NCBI RefSeq assembly: GCF_009729095.1
Contig: NZ_VTGX01000001.1
Coordinates: forward strand, 1,364,001-1,428,000
Source of the DNA: Mycolicibacterium sp. CBMA 247
GTDB lineage: Bacteria > Actinomycetota > Actinomycetes > Mycobacteriales > Mycobacteriaceae
Direction: 5' to 3'
Length of the DNA: 64,000 nucleotides
A program made the position numbers and the translations under genes. This document shows positions 46,419 through 59,473 of this stretch, in pieces. A model generated the notes under the pieces. That model worked only from the letters and a program-made list of their open reading frames with translations. It was not told the origin of the DNA and did no database searches. Every line of letters begins with the position of its first letter. Position 1 is the first letter of the stretch.

Positions 46419-49400
46419 TTACCGGTAATCCGAGTAGCCGTAATCGTCCAGCGGCACCGCGGCACCGGTGGCCTGGCCGAAGTCCGGGCTGTAGTACTGA
46501 TCCTCGTAGGACGGGATCGTGTACGCCGCAGCGCGGGCCTCTTCGGTCGGCTGCACCTGGATGTCGCGGTAACGGGCGATGCCGGTACCGGCTGGGATCA
46601 GCTTGCCGATGATCACGTTCTCCTTCAGACCCAGCAGCTTGTCGCTGCGGCAGTTGATCGCCGCATCGGTCAGCACGCGAGTGGTCTCCTGGAACGACGC
46701 CGCCGACAGCCACGAATCGGTGGCCAGCGATGCCTTCGTGATACCCATCAGCACCGGACGTCCGGCCGCGGGCTCGGCGCCCTCAGCCACCACGCGACGG
46801 TTCGCCGTCTCGAACTCGGCGCGCTCGGTGAGCGAGCCGGGCAGGAACTCCGTGGCACCCGAATCGATGATCGTGACGCGACGCAGCATCTGCCGGACGA
46901 TGACCTCGATGTGCTTGTCGTGGATCGACACGCCCTGGGCCCGGTAGACCTCCTGGACCTCCTTGACGAGGTGGATCTGCACCTCGCGGGGGCCCTGGAC
47001 ACGCAGCACCTCGTGCGGGTCGGCGGAGCCTTCCATGAGCTGGTCGCCGACCTCGACGTGGTCACCGTCGGACAGCAGGCCTTCGGAACCGTCCTCGTGG
47101 GTGAGCACGCGCAGCCGCTGACGCTTGGAGAGCTTGTCGTAGACAACTTCCTCGCCACCATCGTCGGGAACGATCGTGATCTTGAAGAACTTGTCGCTCT
47201 CCTCCAGCCGGACCCGGCCCGCGACGTCGGCGATGGGCGCCTTGTTCCGCGGAATACGGGCCTCGAACAGCTCCTGCACGCGAGGCAGACCACCGACGAT
47301 GTCGGCGCCACCGGTAACACCACCCTGGTGGAAGGTACGCATGGTCAGCTGGGTACCGGGCTCACCGATGGACTGGGCGGCGACGATGCCGACGGCCTCG
47401 CCGATGTCGACCAGCTTGCCGGTGGCCATCGAGCGGCCGTAGCACTTCGCACACACACCGGAGGCCGAGGCGCAGGTCAGCACGGAGCGGACCTTCACCT
47501 GGGCGATGCCGGCAGCCAGCAGTGCGTCGATGGCCGGGTCACCCAGGTCATGTCCGCGCTCGATGACAACGGTTCCGTTGGCATCGACGGCATCGGTGGC
47601 CAGGGTCCGGGCGAACGCCGAGGTCTCGACGTGCGCATCGCGGATCAGCGAACCATCCGGGCCGCGCTCGGCCAGCGTGACGATGATGCCGCGCTCGGTC
47701 TCGCAGTCGTTCTCGCGAACGATGACGTCCTGCGACACGTCCACCAGACGACGGGTCAGGTATCCCGAGTCGGCGGTACGCAGAGCGGTATCGGCCAGAC
47801 CCTTACGAGCACCGTGGGTGTTGATGAAGTACTCCAACACCGTCAGGCCCTCACGGAACGAGGACTTGATCGGGCGCGGGATGAACTCACCCTTCGGGTT
47901 GGTCACCAGACCCTTCATGCCGGCCAGGGTGCGGGTCTGGGTGAGGTTACCCGTGGCGCCCGACTTCACGATCGTGATGATCGGGTTGTCGGCCGGGTAG
48001 TACTCCTCCAGCGCCTTACCCACCTCTTCGGTGGCGTCCTGCCAGATCTTGACCAGCGACTCGTTGCGCTCGTTGTGGTTCAGCGCACCGCGCTGGTACT
48101 TGCGCTCGATCGCCTCGGCCTCGGCCTCGTGCCGCTCCAGGATCTCCTGCTTCTGCGGCGGCACCAGAACGTCGGCCATCGCAACCGTGACACCCGAGCG
48201 GGTGGCCCAGTGGAAGCCGGCGTCCTTGAGCTTGTCGACGGTCTGCGCCACCACGATCATCGGGAAGCGCTCGGCCAGGTCGTTGATGATCCTGGCCTGG
48301 ACCTTCTTGTGCATCTGCTCGTTGACGAACGGATAGCTCTTGGGCAGCAGCTCGTTGAACAGCACCCGACCCAGAGTGGTCTCAGCGGTCCAAGCATCGC
48401 CCGGCTTCCAGCCGTTCTCGAACAGCTCGGCCTCGACGGCGGCCGGCGGACGCTGGTTGGTCAGCCGAACCTTGATCTTGGCGCGCACCGACAGGGCACC
48501 GCGGTCCAGCGCCATGATGGCCTCGGCCGGGCTGCTGTACACGCCATGCTCCGGACGATCCTTGGCCGCGGCCACGTACTCGCCGGTGTCACCCACGATC
48601 TCGGTGGTCAGGAAGTACAGACCGGTCACCATGTCCAGACGCGGCATGGCCAGCGGCTTACCCGACGCCGGGGACAGGATGTTGTTGCTGGACAGCATCA
48701 GGATGCGGGCCTCGGCCTGTGCCTCTGCCGACAGCGGCAGGTGCACGGCCATCTGGTCACCGTCGAAGTCGGCGTTGAACGCCTCACACACCAGCGGGTG
48801 CAGCTGGATGGCCTTGCCCTCGACCAGCTGCGGCTCGAAGGCCTGGATACCCAGGCGGTGCAGCGTAGGTGCACGGTTCAGCAGCACCGGGTGCTCGGCG
48901 ATGACCTCTTCGAGGACATCCCACACCTGCGCACGCTGACGCTCGACCATGCGCTTGGCGCTCTTGATGTTCTGCGCGTGGTTCAGGTCGACCAGACGCT
49001 TCATCACGAACGGCTTGAACAGCTCGAGAGCCATCAGCTTGGGCAGACCGCACTGGTGCAGCTTCAGCTGCGGACCGACCACGATGACCGAACGGCCCGA
49101 GTAGTCGACACGCTTACCGAGCAGGTTCTGACGGAACCGGCCCTGCTTGCCCTTGAGCAGATCGCTCAGCGACTTCAGCGGACGGTTGCCCGGCCCGGTG
49201 ACCGGGCGGCCGCGGCGGCCGTTGTCGAACAACGCGTCCACCGACTCCTGCAGCATCCGCTTCTCGTTGTTGACGATGATCTCGGGGGCACCCAGATCGA
49301 TCAGTCGCTTGAGCCGGTTGTTGCGGTTGATCACACGGCGGTACAGGTCGTTCAGGTCGGAGGTGGCGAAACGGCCACCGTCGAGCTGAACCATCGGGCG

Positions 49401-50372
49401 CAGTTCCGGCGGGATCACCGGCACCGCGTCGAGGACCATGCCCATCGGCGAGTTGCGATTCATCTGGAACGCGGCGACGACCTTCAGTCGCTTGAGGGCA
49501 CGAAGCTTCTTCTGGCCCTTACCGTTCTTGATGGTGTCGCGCAGCGACTCGGCCTCGGCGTCGATGTCGAAGGTCTCGATGAGCTTCTTGATCGACTCCG
49601 CGCCCATGGCGCCGGTGAAGTACTCGCCGTAGCGGTCCTGCAGCTCGCGGTACAGCACCTCGTCGACGATGAGCTGCTTGGGGGCCAGCTTGGTGAAGGT
49701 GGTCCAGATCTCGTCGAGCCGGTCCAGCTCACGCTGGGTCCGGTCGCGGAGCTGACGCATCTCACGCTCGCCACCGTCACGCACCTTGCGGCGCACATCG
49801 GACTTGGCACCCTCGGCCTCCAACTCGGCCATGTCGGCCTCGAGCTTCTGCGCCCGGGCCTCCAGGTCGGAGTCGCGCTGATCCTCGACGGCTTTGCGCT
49901 CGACGACCATCTCGGCCTCGAGCGTCGACAGCTCGTTGTGGCGCATCTCGTCGTCGACCGCGGTGATCACGTAGGCCGCGAAGTAGATGATCTTTTCCAG
50001 ATCCTTCGGGGCCAGGTCGAGCAGGTAGCCCAACCGTGACGGAACACCCTTGAAGTACCAGATGTGCGTGACGGGTGCGGCCAGCTCGATGTGGCCCATC
50101 CGCTCACGGCGCACCTTGGCGCGAGTCACCTCGACGCCGCAGCGCTCACAGATGATGCCCTTGAAGCGGACGCGCTTGTACTTGCCGCAGTAGCACTCCC
50201 AGTCGCGAGTCGGTCCGAAGATCTTCTCGCAGAACAGGCCGTCCTTCTCGGGCTTGAGCGTGCGGTAGTTGATGGTCTCCGGCTTCTTGACCTCGCCGAA
50301 GGACCAGTTACGGATGTCGTCCGCGGTGGCGAGGCCGATGCGGAGTTCATCGAAGAAGTTGACGTCTAGCAC
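46419..50372 (-). CDS. rpoC: RNA polymerase beta' subunit
   Basis: A 1317-residue beta' subunit. The N-terminal zinc ribbon ([23 protein letters not shown]) is intact, as are the catalytic Mg-binding loop [16 protein letters not shown], the bridge-helix/trigger-loop region ([28 protein letters not shown]) and the second cysteine set [13 protein letters not shown]. It starts at a GTG 34 nt after rpoB. Length and order match mycobacteria. Confidence 0.99.
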   Translation of the reverse strand: MLDVNFFDELRIGLATADDIRNWSFGEVKKPETINYRTLKPEKDGLFCEKIFGPTRDWECYCGKYKRVRFKGIICERCGVEVTRAKVRRERMGHIELAAPVTHIWYFKGVPSRLGYLLDLAPKDLEKIIYFAAYVITAVDDEMRHNELSTLEAEMVVERKAVEDQRDSDLEARAQKLEADMAELEAEGAKSDVRRKVRDGGEREMRQLRDRTQRELDRLDEIWTTFTKLAPKQLIVDEVLYRELQDRYGEYFTGAMGAESIKKLIETFDIDAEAESLRDTIKNGKGQKKLRALKRLKVVAAFQMNRNSPMGMVLDAVPVIPPELRPMVQLDGGRFATSDLNDLYRRVINRNNRLKRLIDLGAPEIIVNNEKRMLQESVDALFDNGRRGRPVTGPGNRPLKSLSDLLKGKQGRFRQNLLGKRVDYSGRSVIVVGPQLKLHQCGLPKLMALELFKPFVMKRLVDLNHAQNIKSAKRMVERQRAQVWDVLEEVIAEHPVLLNRAPTLHRLGIQAFEPQLVEGKAIQLHPLVCEAFNADFDGDQMAVHLPLSAEAQAEARILMLSSNNILSPASGKPLAMPRLDMVTGLYFLTTEIVGDTGEYVAAAKDRPEHGVYSSPAEAIMALDRGALSVRAKIKVRLTNQRPPAAVEAELFENGWKPGDAWTAETTLGRVLFNELLPKSYPFVNEQMHKKVQARIINDLAERFPMIVVAQTVDKLKDAGFHWATRSGVTVAMADVLVPPQKQEILERHEAEAEAIERKYQRGALNHNERNESLVKIWQDATEEVGKALEEYYPADNPIITIVKSGATGNLTQTRTLAGMKGLVTNPKGEFIPRPIKSSFREGLTVLEYFINTHGARKGLADTALRTADSGYLTRRLVDVSQDVIVRENDCETERGIIVTLAERGPDGSLIRDAHVETSAFARTLATDAVDANGTVVIERGHDLGDPAIDALLAAGIAQVKVRSVLTCASASGVCAKCYGRSMATGKLVDIGEAVGIVAAQSIGEPGTQLTMRTFHQGGVTGGADIVGGLPRVQELFEARIPRNKAPIADVAGRVRLEESDKFFKITIVPDDGGEEVVYDKLSKRQRLRVLTHEDGSEGLLSDGDHVEVGDQLMEGSADPHEVLRVQGPREVQIHLVKEVQEVYRAQGVSIHDKHIEVIVRQMLRRVTIIDSGATEFLPGSLTERAEFETANRRVVAEGAEPAAGRPVLMGITKASLATDSWLSAASFQETTRVLTDAAINCRSDKLLGLKENVIIGKLIPAGTGIARYRDIQVQPTEEARAAAYTIPSYEDQYYSPDFGQATGAAVPLDDYGYSDYR

Positions 50373-50406
50373 GTAACTCCCTTTCCCCTTTCGGGACTAG
50401 AAAAAA

Positions 50407-53907
<3,501 letters not shown>

Positions 53908-54375
53908 GATGCATCCTTCCAGCACCTCATGCGACTGCCCGGACGGCCTCTGAAGAAGTTCGAGTGCCGGCTCGATCGTCGCTTTTTCTGCGTCGGTTCG
54001 GCTGGCTTGGCCTGTCCAGAACCCCATACGCACGGCACAGGACTAGATGCTGAGCAACGCTCAGGCTAGAACAACTATGTGCAGGTCAGGTGAGGGAGGG
54101 CAGGGTGCAGCCAGCGCAACGTCCAACGATAGCGCACGTCCGCCACTTATTCAACGAGCATTCCTCAACCACCACATATCCACTGCATGAATTGGGTCTC
54201 CCGGCGCTGGCTGGCGTCCCTAAACCCTTCACACATGCTGCCCAACAGATTGGCCTGTCCATCGCCGTCCGTCAAGAGGTGACGCGCCGAACTTGGGAGT
54301 TCCCTGGACGGCCCGCCGGATTACCCCGGCGCGGCGGCGCCTGCTGCCGGAAAACTGCCGGAAAACCCTTGCCCA
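53908..54375. promoter_or_regulatory. rpoB upstream region
   Basis: About 470 bases before rpoB, between it and the mceG terminator. Expected to hold the rpoBC promoters on the minus strand. A 109-codon plus-strand frame here shows no conserved features. I could not place the promoter elements by eye. Confidence 0.45.
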
Positions 54376-54422
54376 CAATCAGAAATGGGCTGATCCGTAA
54401 TGGATCAGCCCGTTTCTGATTG
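54376..54422 (-). terminator. Long hairpin terminator after mceG
   Basis: A 21-bp inverted repeat (54376-54396/54402-54422) with one G-T wobble and a 5-nt loop, starting 9 nt beyond the mceG stop. The outer stem is A+T-rich (CAATCAGAAA), so the transcript ends in a T-containing tail in either direction. Confidence 0.8.
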
Positions 54423-54430
54423 TCAGGCCG

Positions 54431-55516
54431 TCAGGCCTGGTGAGGCACCTCGATGGCGCCGGTCGGGGCGTCCTCCTCGACCGGGCGTTGGTGCCGCGCG
54501 GTGGGCTCGTCACCGAACTCGTGCACGGCGTACTTGTGGGTGCCCTCCAGGTCGTCCAGGATCGCGGCCTGCGCGGCCGGCGGCAGCGTGTGCAGGATCT
54601 CGCGCACCCGCGCCTGACGACGCGCCACACCCTGGCGCTCGGGCATACCCGGGGTCGCCATCAGCTGCGGCGGCACACCCTCGATCTCCTCGACACCACC
54701 GTCATGCTGGCCGGCCTCCATCATCGCCTGCTCGGCGGCCGCGGTCGCCTCGTCCTTCTCCTCCGACATACCGATCGGACCGATCCGGCGGCCGTTGAGG
54801 AACTGCTTGACCACCGGCTCCTCCGAAGTCAACAACACCTCACGAGGACCGAACATGATCAACTGCTTGCGGAACAGCATGCCGATGTTGTCCGGCACGG
54901 TCCGGGCGATGTTGATGTTGTGCGTCACGATCAGCACCGTCGCGTCGATCTGGGCGTTGATGTCGATCAGCAGCTGGGACAGGTAGGCGGTACGGACCGG
55001 GTCCAGACCGGAGTCCGGCTCGTCGCACAGGATGATCTGGGGGTCCAGCACCAGCGCGCGGGCCAGGCCGGCACGCTTGCGCATACCGCCGGAGATCTCA
55101 CCGGGGAACTTGTGCCCGTCATTGGGCATACCGACCAGCTCGAGCTTCTCCATGACGATGTTGCGGATTTCGCTCTCGCTCTTCTTCGTGTGCTCACGCA
55201 ACGGGAAGGCGGTGTTGTCGTAGATGTTCATCGAGCCGAACAGCGCGCCGTCCTGGAACAGCACCCCGAACAGGGTCCGGATCTCGTAAAGCTCCTTGGC
55301 CGAGCACTGCAGGATGTCGGTGCCGTCGATGACGATCGAGCCGCGCTCCGGGCGCAGCAGGCCGATCAGGGACTTCAGGAACACCGATTTACCGGTACCC
55401 GACGGGCCCAGAAGCACGCTGACCTCGCCAGCGGGAACCGACATCGTGACGTCTTCCCAGATCTTTGACGATCCGAAAGATTTGCTTAGCCCCGTCACGT
55501 CGATTTGGACGCCCAT
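54431..55516 (-). CDS. mceG: Mce transport ATPase MceG (Mkl)
   Basis: A 361-residue ABC ATPase that energises Mce lipid/sterol importers (MlaF-like). Walker A is LLGPSGTGKSVFLKSLIG, the Q-loop is in LFQDGALFGSMNIYDN, the signature FPGEISGGMRKRAGLARAL, and Walker B ILCDEPDSGLDP with the H-loop VTHNI. The C-terminal extension of about 110 residues (IGPIGMSEEKDEATAAAEQAMMEAG and RQARVREILHTLPPAAQAAILDDLEGTHKYAVHEFG) is characteristic of MceG. ATG at 55514-55516 after AAGGATC. No mce operon is in the window; MceG serves several in trans. Confidence 0.95.
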   Translation of the reverse strand: MGVQIDVTGLSKSFGSSKIWEDVTMSVPAGEVSVLLGPSGTGKSVFLKSLIGLLRPERGSIVIDGTDILQCSAKELYEIRTLFGVLFQDGALFGSMNIYDNTAFPLREHTKKSESEIRNIVMEKLELVGMPNDGHKFPGEISGGMRKRAGLARALVLDPQIILCDEPDSGLDPVRTAYLSQLLIDINAQIDATVLIVTHNINIARTVPDNIGMLFRKQLIMFGPREVLLTSEEPVVKQFLNGRRIGPIGMSEEKDEATAAAEQAMMEAGQHDGGVEEIEGVPPQLMATPGMPERQGVARRQARVREILHTLPPAAQAAILDDLEGTHKYAVHEFGDEPTARHQRPVEEDAPTGAIEVPHQA

Positions 55517-55610
55517 CAAAGATCCTTCCGCCTACGGCTCACCCGCCACCTGCTGCGGCCTGTGGCTTGAGTCACCATAGCGCACGGCATACCACCCGCA
55601 CATGCATGTA

Positions 55611-55620
55611 GGTATATACC
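55611..55620. promoter_or_regulatory. Palindrome upstream of mceG
   Basis: GGTATATACC, a 10-bp perfect palindrome 95 nt before the mceG ATG, next to a second one (CATGCATG, 55601-55608). A possible minus-strand -10 (TATGGT) is near 55575. Operator function is speculative. Confidence 0.3.
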
Positions 55621-55654
55621 CGGTGCACTTTCCGACCAATCCTGCTCAGACAGC

Positions 55655-55688
55655 AAAAAACCCCCGAATCCGTGGGGATTCGGGGGTT
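55655..55688 (-). terminator. Intrinsic terminator after rplL
   Basis: A GC-rich 12-bp stem (55659-55670/55677-55688) with a 6-nt loop, followed on the minus strand by a run of T residues (55655-55660). It lies 20 nt past the rplL stop. Confidence 0.9.
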
Positions 55689-55707
55689 CTTGCGGTCCAG
55701 TTGTGGA

Positions 55708-56094
55708 CTACTTGACGGTGACGCTGGCGCCGGCAGCCTCGAGCTTGCCCTTGGCGTCCTCGGCGGCTTCCTTGGTGACCTTCTCCAGCAGCGGCTTGGG
55801 GGCGCTGTCGACCAGATCCTTGGCTTCCTTCAGGCCCAGCCCGGAGACGATCTCGCGGACGACCTTGATGACGCCGATCTTCTTCTCGCCGGCACCCTCG
55901 AGGATGACGTCGAACTCCGACTGCTCCTCGGCGGCCTCGGCGGCGGCCGGGGCGGCACCGGCGGCGGCGACGGCGACCGGAGCGGCGGCGGTGACCTCGA
56001 AGACCTCTTCGAACTGCTTCACGAACTCAGAGAGCTCCAGCAGGGTCATTTCCTTGAAAGCGTCGAGCAGTTCGTCAGTGGACAGCTTGGCCAT
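55708..56094 (-). CDS. rplL: 50S ribosomal protein L7/L12
   Basis: A 128-residue stalk protein recruiting translation GTPases. The N-terminal dimerisation helix pair is [31 protein letters not shown], followed by an Ala-rich flexible hinge (about residues 34-54) and the factor-binding C-terminal domain with [33 protein letters not shown]. It lies 93 nt after rplJ and ends with a terminator. Confidence 0.98.
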   Translation of the reverse strand: MAKLSTDELLDAFKEMTLLELSEFVKQFEEVFEVTAAAPVAVAAAGAAPAAAEAAEEQSEFDVILEGAGEKKIGVIKVVREIVSGLGLKEAKDLVDSAPKPLLEKVTKEAAEDAKGKLEAAGASVTVK

Positions 56095-56187
56095 GTTTAT
56101 GGTCCTTCCTGATTTTTCTTACAGATATTGGGTGGATTGTGCGATTGCGGTTGAGCAGCGGTTCAAGCGACGGCGAAGCGGAAGCCT

Positions 56188-56715
56188 CTACGCAGCTTCC
56201 TCGACGGCCTTCTTCTCCTGCAGCGCGGCGGCGAGCCGGGCAACCTGAGAAGCGGGCGCGTTGAACAGGCCTGCGGCCTTGGACAGGTTGCCCTTCATGG
56301 CACCTGCCAGCTTGGCGAGCAGCACCTCGCGCGACTCGAGGTCGGCGATCTTCTCGACCTCGGCGACGGACAGCGCCTTGCCGTCCATGTAGCCGCCCTT
56401 GATGACGAGCGCCTTGTTGTCCTTGGCGAACTTCTTGATCGCCTTGGCGGCGTCAACGGGCTCACCCTGGACGAACGCGATCGCCGTGGGACCGGCGAAC
56501 AGCTCGTCGAGACCTTCAATGCCGGCTTCGGACGCAGCGCGCTTCACCAGAGTGTTCTTGGCGACGGTGTACGTGGCGGAGGCGCCGAGGGAACGACGCA
56601 GATCAGCCAGGTTCGCCACAGTCAGCCCGCGGTACTCGGTGACGACGGTGGCCGTCGACGCCTTGAACTGCTCAGCAATGTCGGCAACCGCCGTGGCTTT
56701 GTCAGCCTTGGCCAT
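56188..56715 (-). CDS. rplJ: 50S ribosomal protein L10
   Basis: A 175-residue L10 that anchors the L7/L12 dimers to the ribosome. It begins [40 protein letters not shown] and has the [13 protein letters not shown] strand, with the L12-binding C-terminal helix near the end. The ATG at 56713-56715 follows AAGGAGG; the open frame to 56763 is not conserved. The mRNA leader contains a stable hairpin (see 56795-56820). Confidence 0.97.
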   Translation of the reverse strand: MAKADKATAVADIAEQFKASTATVVTEYRGLTVANLADLRRSLGASATYTVAKNTLVKRAASEAGIEGLDELFAGPTAIAFVQGEPVDAAKAIKKFAKDNKALVIKGGYMDGKALSVAEVEKIADLESREVLLAKLAGAMKGNLSKAAGLFNAPASQVARLAAALQEKKAVEEAA

Positions 56716-57091
56716 GCATGCCTCCTTGTGGTGGGTATCGGGCGTCCCGCCTCGAACCGCCAACCGGGCGACAAGCAGGTCCGGAAATGACGAACGCCCC
56801 GACGCAGACAGGTCGGGGCGCAGATATAACCAGCACGAAACTGGTCTAGCCTCGTCCTCCTGCGTGGGCCGCCGGATATCTGTTGAACAGATGTTTCCGG
56901 ACCTTCAACCGATTGCTCGGTGACCGACGGTCTTCGGTGGAACGCGACCAGAGTAGCCGAACCCCCGCCCGACTTCCTAATCCACCCCGCCCCGCACCCC
57001 GCCCCACCCCGCCCCGCACCGCACCGCGAGCGACCGTGTCTGTACGCGGACACGCCGCAAATCCCGTACCTGCGCGGTCGCTCGCCGTGCA
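56716..57091 (-). promoter_or_regulatory. rplJ leader and promoter region
   Basis: 376 bases between rplJ and the DUF1772 gene. On the minus strand the part nearest rplJ would be the mRNA leader, containing GACCAGTTTCGTGCTGG (about 56835-56851) and the GC-rich hairpin at 56795-56820. Both are in the place where L10-binding leaders usually occur. Further right (56960-57060) the sequence is a C-rich, CCCCGC-repeated stretch without features. Confidence 0.45.
56795..56820 (-). promoter_or_regulatory. Candidate L10 leader hairpin
   Basis: CGCCCCGAC (56795-56803) and GTCGGGGCG (56812-56820) form a perfect 9-bp GC stem with an 8-nt loop, 80 nt upstream of the rplJ start. It may be part of an autoregulatory L10 (RF00557-type) leader or an attenuator; there is no T-run after it. 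Confidence 0.4.
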
Positions 57092-57520
57092 TCACCGCAC
57101 GCTCGCGACCACCAACAACACGAACGCGGCCGCCAGCAGTCCGACCCTCAGCCAGTGCAGGCGGTCCCAGCGGCGGACCAGCTCGTGGAACTGGTCGGAA
57201 GCCTCGTCACCGCCGAATCCCGCGGCGACGCGGTTGTTGATCGGCACCAGCGTGGTGAGCGTCAGGAGCATGACCAACCCCATCAGCACTACTGCCGTGA
57301 TGAGCAACGGACCGGGACTCCGCACCGCGGCGGCGATCAGCAGCGCCACCGTCCCCGCGTACCAGAACGGCATCGCCGTCCCGAGAATCCGGCTACCGGT
57401 GCTGCGGGCCTGCCGGTAGGCGGCATCGGGCAGCCGCTGCAGGATCGGGTTGGTGAACGCGGCGACCCCGAACTCGACGCCGACCAGCGGCCCGGTAACG
57501 ACCAGGGCGAGAATCTGCAC
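57092..57520 (-). CDS. DUF1772-type four-helix membrane protein
   Basis: A 142-residue membrane protein with four hydrophobic segments (ILALVVTGPLVGVEFGVAAF, FWYAGTVALLIAAAV, LLITAVVLMGLVMLLTLTTLVPI, GLLAAAFVLLVVAS). The VPINNRVAAGF segment and the final RWDRLHWLRVGLL block are typical of DUF1772/anthrone-oxygenase-like proteins. The GTG at 57518-57520 has GGAGG five nucleotides upstream. It is divergent from the HxlR regulator gene, which probably controls it. Confidence 0.75.
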   Translation of the reverse strand: MQILALVVTGPLVGVEFGVAAFTNPILQRLPDAAYRQARSTGSRILGTAMPFWYAGTVALLIAAAVRSPGPLLITAVVLMGLVMLLTLTTLVPINNRVAAGFGGDEASDQFHELVRRWDRLHWLRVGLLAAAFVLLVVASVR

Positions 57521-57612
57521 GATTTCCTCCACCCCATCGACCCTGCTCACTAAGCTGACCAAAAACAAGGTACTGACAAATTTGGCAGCGACCAGCCACG
57601 AGGAGAGCCCCC

Positions 57613-58044
57613 ATGCCGGTGTCGAAGAAGGAGATCGGTGAGTGTCCGATCGACGCGACTCTGTCGGTCATCGACGGCCGATGGAAGGGCACCATCCTGT
57701 GGCGGTTGGCCGATGGGCCGATGCGCACCGCTGAACTGCGCCGCAGCATCCCCGACATCACCGAGCGCACGCTGATCCGGCATCTGCACGATCTGGTCGA
57801 GGCCGGGATCATCGATCGCCATGACGCGGGCACGGTGCCGCCGTGCGTGCACTATTCGATCTCCGAGTACGGCAGGACGCTGGCACCGGTGCTGCACGCG
57901 TTGTGCGAATGGGGCCGCACCCACATGGAGATCCAGAAGCAGAGGCCTCAGCGCACCAGGGCCGCCGCACCGACCAGGCCGGCATCCCCGCCGAGTTCGG
58001 CCGGGACCACCCGCAGCCCGCGCAGGAAGTCCAGCCCGGCATAG
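57613..58044 (+). CDS. HxlR family transcriptional regulator
   Basis: A 143-residue winged-helix HxlR regulator. The conserved core is CPIDATLSVIDGRWKGTILWRLADGPMRTAELRRSIPDITERTLIRHLHDLVEAGIIDR, with the early cysteine often used for redox or electrophile sensing. HxlR proteins usually end near residue 115; here the reading frame runs on with a basic, Pro/Ser-rich tail because it overlaps the end of the convergent ROK kinase gene by 97 nt. It is divergent from the DUF1772 gene (92-bp gap with CCAAA-N17-TTTGG at 57559-57585). Confidence 0.85.
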   Translation: MPVSKKEIGECPIDATLSVIDGRWKGTILWRLADGPMRTAELRRSIPDITERTLIRHLHDLVEAGIIDRHDAGTVPPCVHYSISEYGRTLAPVLHALCEWGRTHMEIQKQRPQRTRAAAPTRPASPPSSAGTTRSPRRKSSPA

Positions 58045-58850
58045 TCCACCAGCGCCGCGCGCAGCGGTTCGAACAGCAACGCCCCAGACTTGGCCACTCC
58101 CCCGCCGATCACCACCAGGTCCAGGTCACACACCGCGCCGACCGATGCGATCGTCGCTGCCAATGCCCGCGCACCGCGATGAAACGCCTTGATAGCCAAC
58201 TCATCCCCTTGAGTTGCCGCATCACTCAGCGCCTTGGCGTCAGTGCCGTCCCAACCTTGCTCGCGGGCCCACCGCACCATGCTGGGCCCGGACGCGATGG
58301 TCTCGACGCAGCCGTGCCCGCCGCACGTACACGGGTCACCGCCGTCGGGGGCGACGACGACGTGGCCGACGTGCCCGGCATTGCCGGTGCGGCCGTCGTA
58401 CGGTGCGCCGTCGAGCACCAGGCCACCGCCGACCCCGGTCGACACCACCATGCCGAGCAGGAACTGCGCCCCCCGGCCCGCGCCACACCACTGCTCGCCC
58501 AGCGCCATGCACAGCCCGTCGCCGCCGAGCCGGACCGGCAACCCGGTCGCGGCGGCAACCCGCGCGACGATCGGAAAGTGTTGCCACACGGTGATATTGA
58601 TCGGGCTGACCGTGCCGTTGGGCAGGTCGATCGGACCGGCCGAGGCGACGCCGACGCCGGTCGCCGCCCCGTCTGCCGTCTGCATGGTCTCGGCGAGCAA
58701 TTTGTCGACAACGGCCCACACCGTCTCGGCGTCACCGTCCGGGGTGGGCAGTTGCGCCCGGTGGACCAGCTGTCCCTCGGGGTCGACCAGGCCGGCTGCG
58801 ATCTTGGTGCCGCCGATATCGACTGCCATTGTCAGTGCTGTCGGTGCCAT
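57948..58850 (-). CDS. ROK family sugar kinase
   Basis: A 300-residue ROK kinase phosphorylating a hexose or N-acetylhexosamine with ATP. The phosphate-binding motif is MAVDIGGTKIAAGLV, GMVVSTGVGGGLVLDG is the second glycine-rich loop, and the zinc motif is GHVVVAPDGGDPCTCGGHGCVETIASG (CxCGxxGCxE). VVIGGGVAKSG closes the active site. ATG at 58848-58850. It lies beside an alpha-mannosidase, which suggests use of released mannose, but the substrate is not given by sequence. It corresponds to Rv0650 in order (recalled). Confidence 0.9.
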   Translation of the reverse strand: MAPTALTMAVDIGGTKIAAGLVDPEGQLVHRAQLPTPDGDAETVWAVVDKLLAETMQTADGAATGVGVASAGPIDLPNGTVSPINITVWQHFPIVARVAAATGLPVRLGGDGLCMALGEQWCGAGRGAQFLLGMVVSTGVGGGLVLDGAPYDGRTGNAGHVGHVVVAPDGGDPCTCGGHGCVETIASGPSMVRWAREQGWDGTDAKALSDAATQGDELAIKAFHRGARALAATIASVGAVCDLDLVVIGGGVAKSGALLFEPLRAALVDYAGLDFLRGLRVVPAELGGDAGLVGAAALVR

Positions 58851-58864
58851 GCAGGTTCTCACCT

Positions 58865-59473
58865 CTAGTGCTTGTGGGTGTTGTCCGGCTGACGGGGATC
58901 ACCGGGATGTTCATACCCGGGCGCCAGTTCCACCAGAGCCGCGCAGCGCGCGTCGAGCCACTGCCGGAAGGCCTGCCTGCGGGCGGCCGCCCGCAGATGC
59001 GCGGCAATCCGGCCGCGGACCTCATTCAGGGCCGGCGCGACGGGCCGCGTACGCCAACCGTGCGCCCCGGCCTGCACGGGGGCGAAGCGCAGCGGATTTC
59101 GCGCATGATAGGCGGCCACCTCGGCGTCCGAAACATCAACGGCGGCAGTGATATCGGCGAACACCGCCCGGGCCAGTGGCGTACCCAGGGTGGCGGCGGC
59201 GACGCTGCCGATCTCCAGTCGTGCCGCGGTATCGGGCAGCACCTCGTCCTGAGCGGGCGCACCATCGGAGGACAGTCCGCGCGCCAAGGCCTCGCCGGCC
59301 ACCACCCGTTCGGCAACCACCAACTGGGTGAGCCAGCGGCGCAGCTGACGGCCCTCACTGGTTCCGGGGCGCGGCAGCGCCGAAGCCCGGTTGCCCGCCC
59401 GCAGCGTGGCCTCCCGCTCGTCGATCTCCTTGATCGACACCGGCTTTCCGGCTACCCGCGCCGCGATGTTCAT
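58865..59473 (-). CDS. SurA-N-like small protein coupled to alpha-mannosidase
   Basis: A 202-residue protein. It begins MNIAARVAGKPVSIKEIDEREATL, continues LRRWLTQLVVAERVVAGEALARGLS and VSDAEVAAYHARNPLRF, and ends in a helical part and the His/Pro-rich tail GYEHPGDPRQPDNTHKH. This order resembles the N-terminal/chaperone helices of SurA/parvulin-type proteins (NGxxI...E, then L-x-x-Y-x-x-NPxxF), without an obvious parvulin domain and without a signal peptide. I recall the M. tuberculosis gene at this place being labelled fabD2, but no GHSxG nucleophile motif of a malonyltransferase is present. The ATG overlaps the mannosidase stop by 4 nt. Confidence 0.6.
   Translation of the reverse strand: MNIAARVAGKPVSIKEIDEREATLRAGNRASALPRPGTSEGRQLRRWLTQLVVAERVVAGEALARGLSSDGAPAQDEVLPDTAARLEIGSVAAATLGTPLARAVFADITAAVDVSDAEVAAYHARNPLRFAPVQAGAHGWRTRPVAPALNEVRGRIAAHLRAAARRQAFRQWLDARCAALVELAPGYEHPGDPRQPDNTHKH

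Noticed and set aside
46911..50039. A plus-strand frame of more than 1000 codons across rpoC
   Set aside because: It is antisense to a fully conserved rpoC, and its translation is Leu/Asp/Arg/His-biased with no domain. GC-rich codon use leaves the opposite strand open.
54090..54419. 109-codon plus-strand frame upstream of rpoB
   Set aside because: No conserved residues; it ends in the mceG terminator hairpin and lies in the rpoB promoter region.
56950..57060. CCCCGC-rich stretch before the rplJ leader as a regulatory repeat
   Set aside because: Simple C-rich low-complexity sequence with irregular period; no symmetry or known motif.
58865..59473. Malonyl-CoA ACP transacylase (fabD2) by position
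   Set aside because: The sequence lacks the GHSxG nucleophile motif and other FabD blocks; position alone is not enough.
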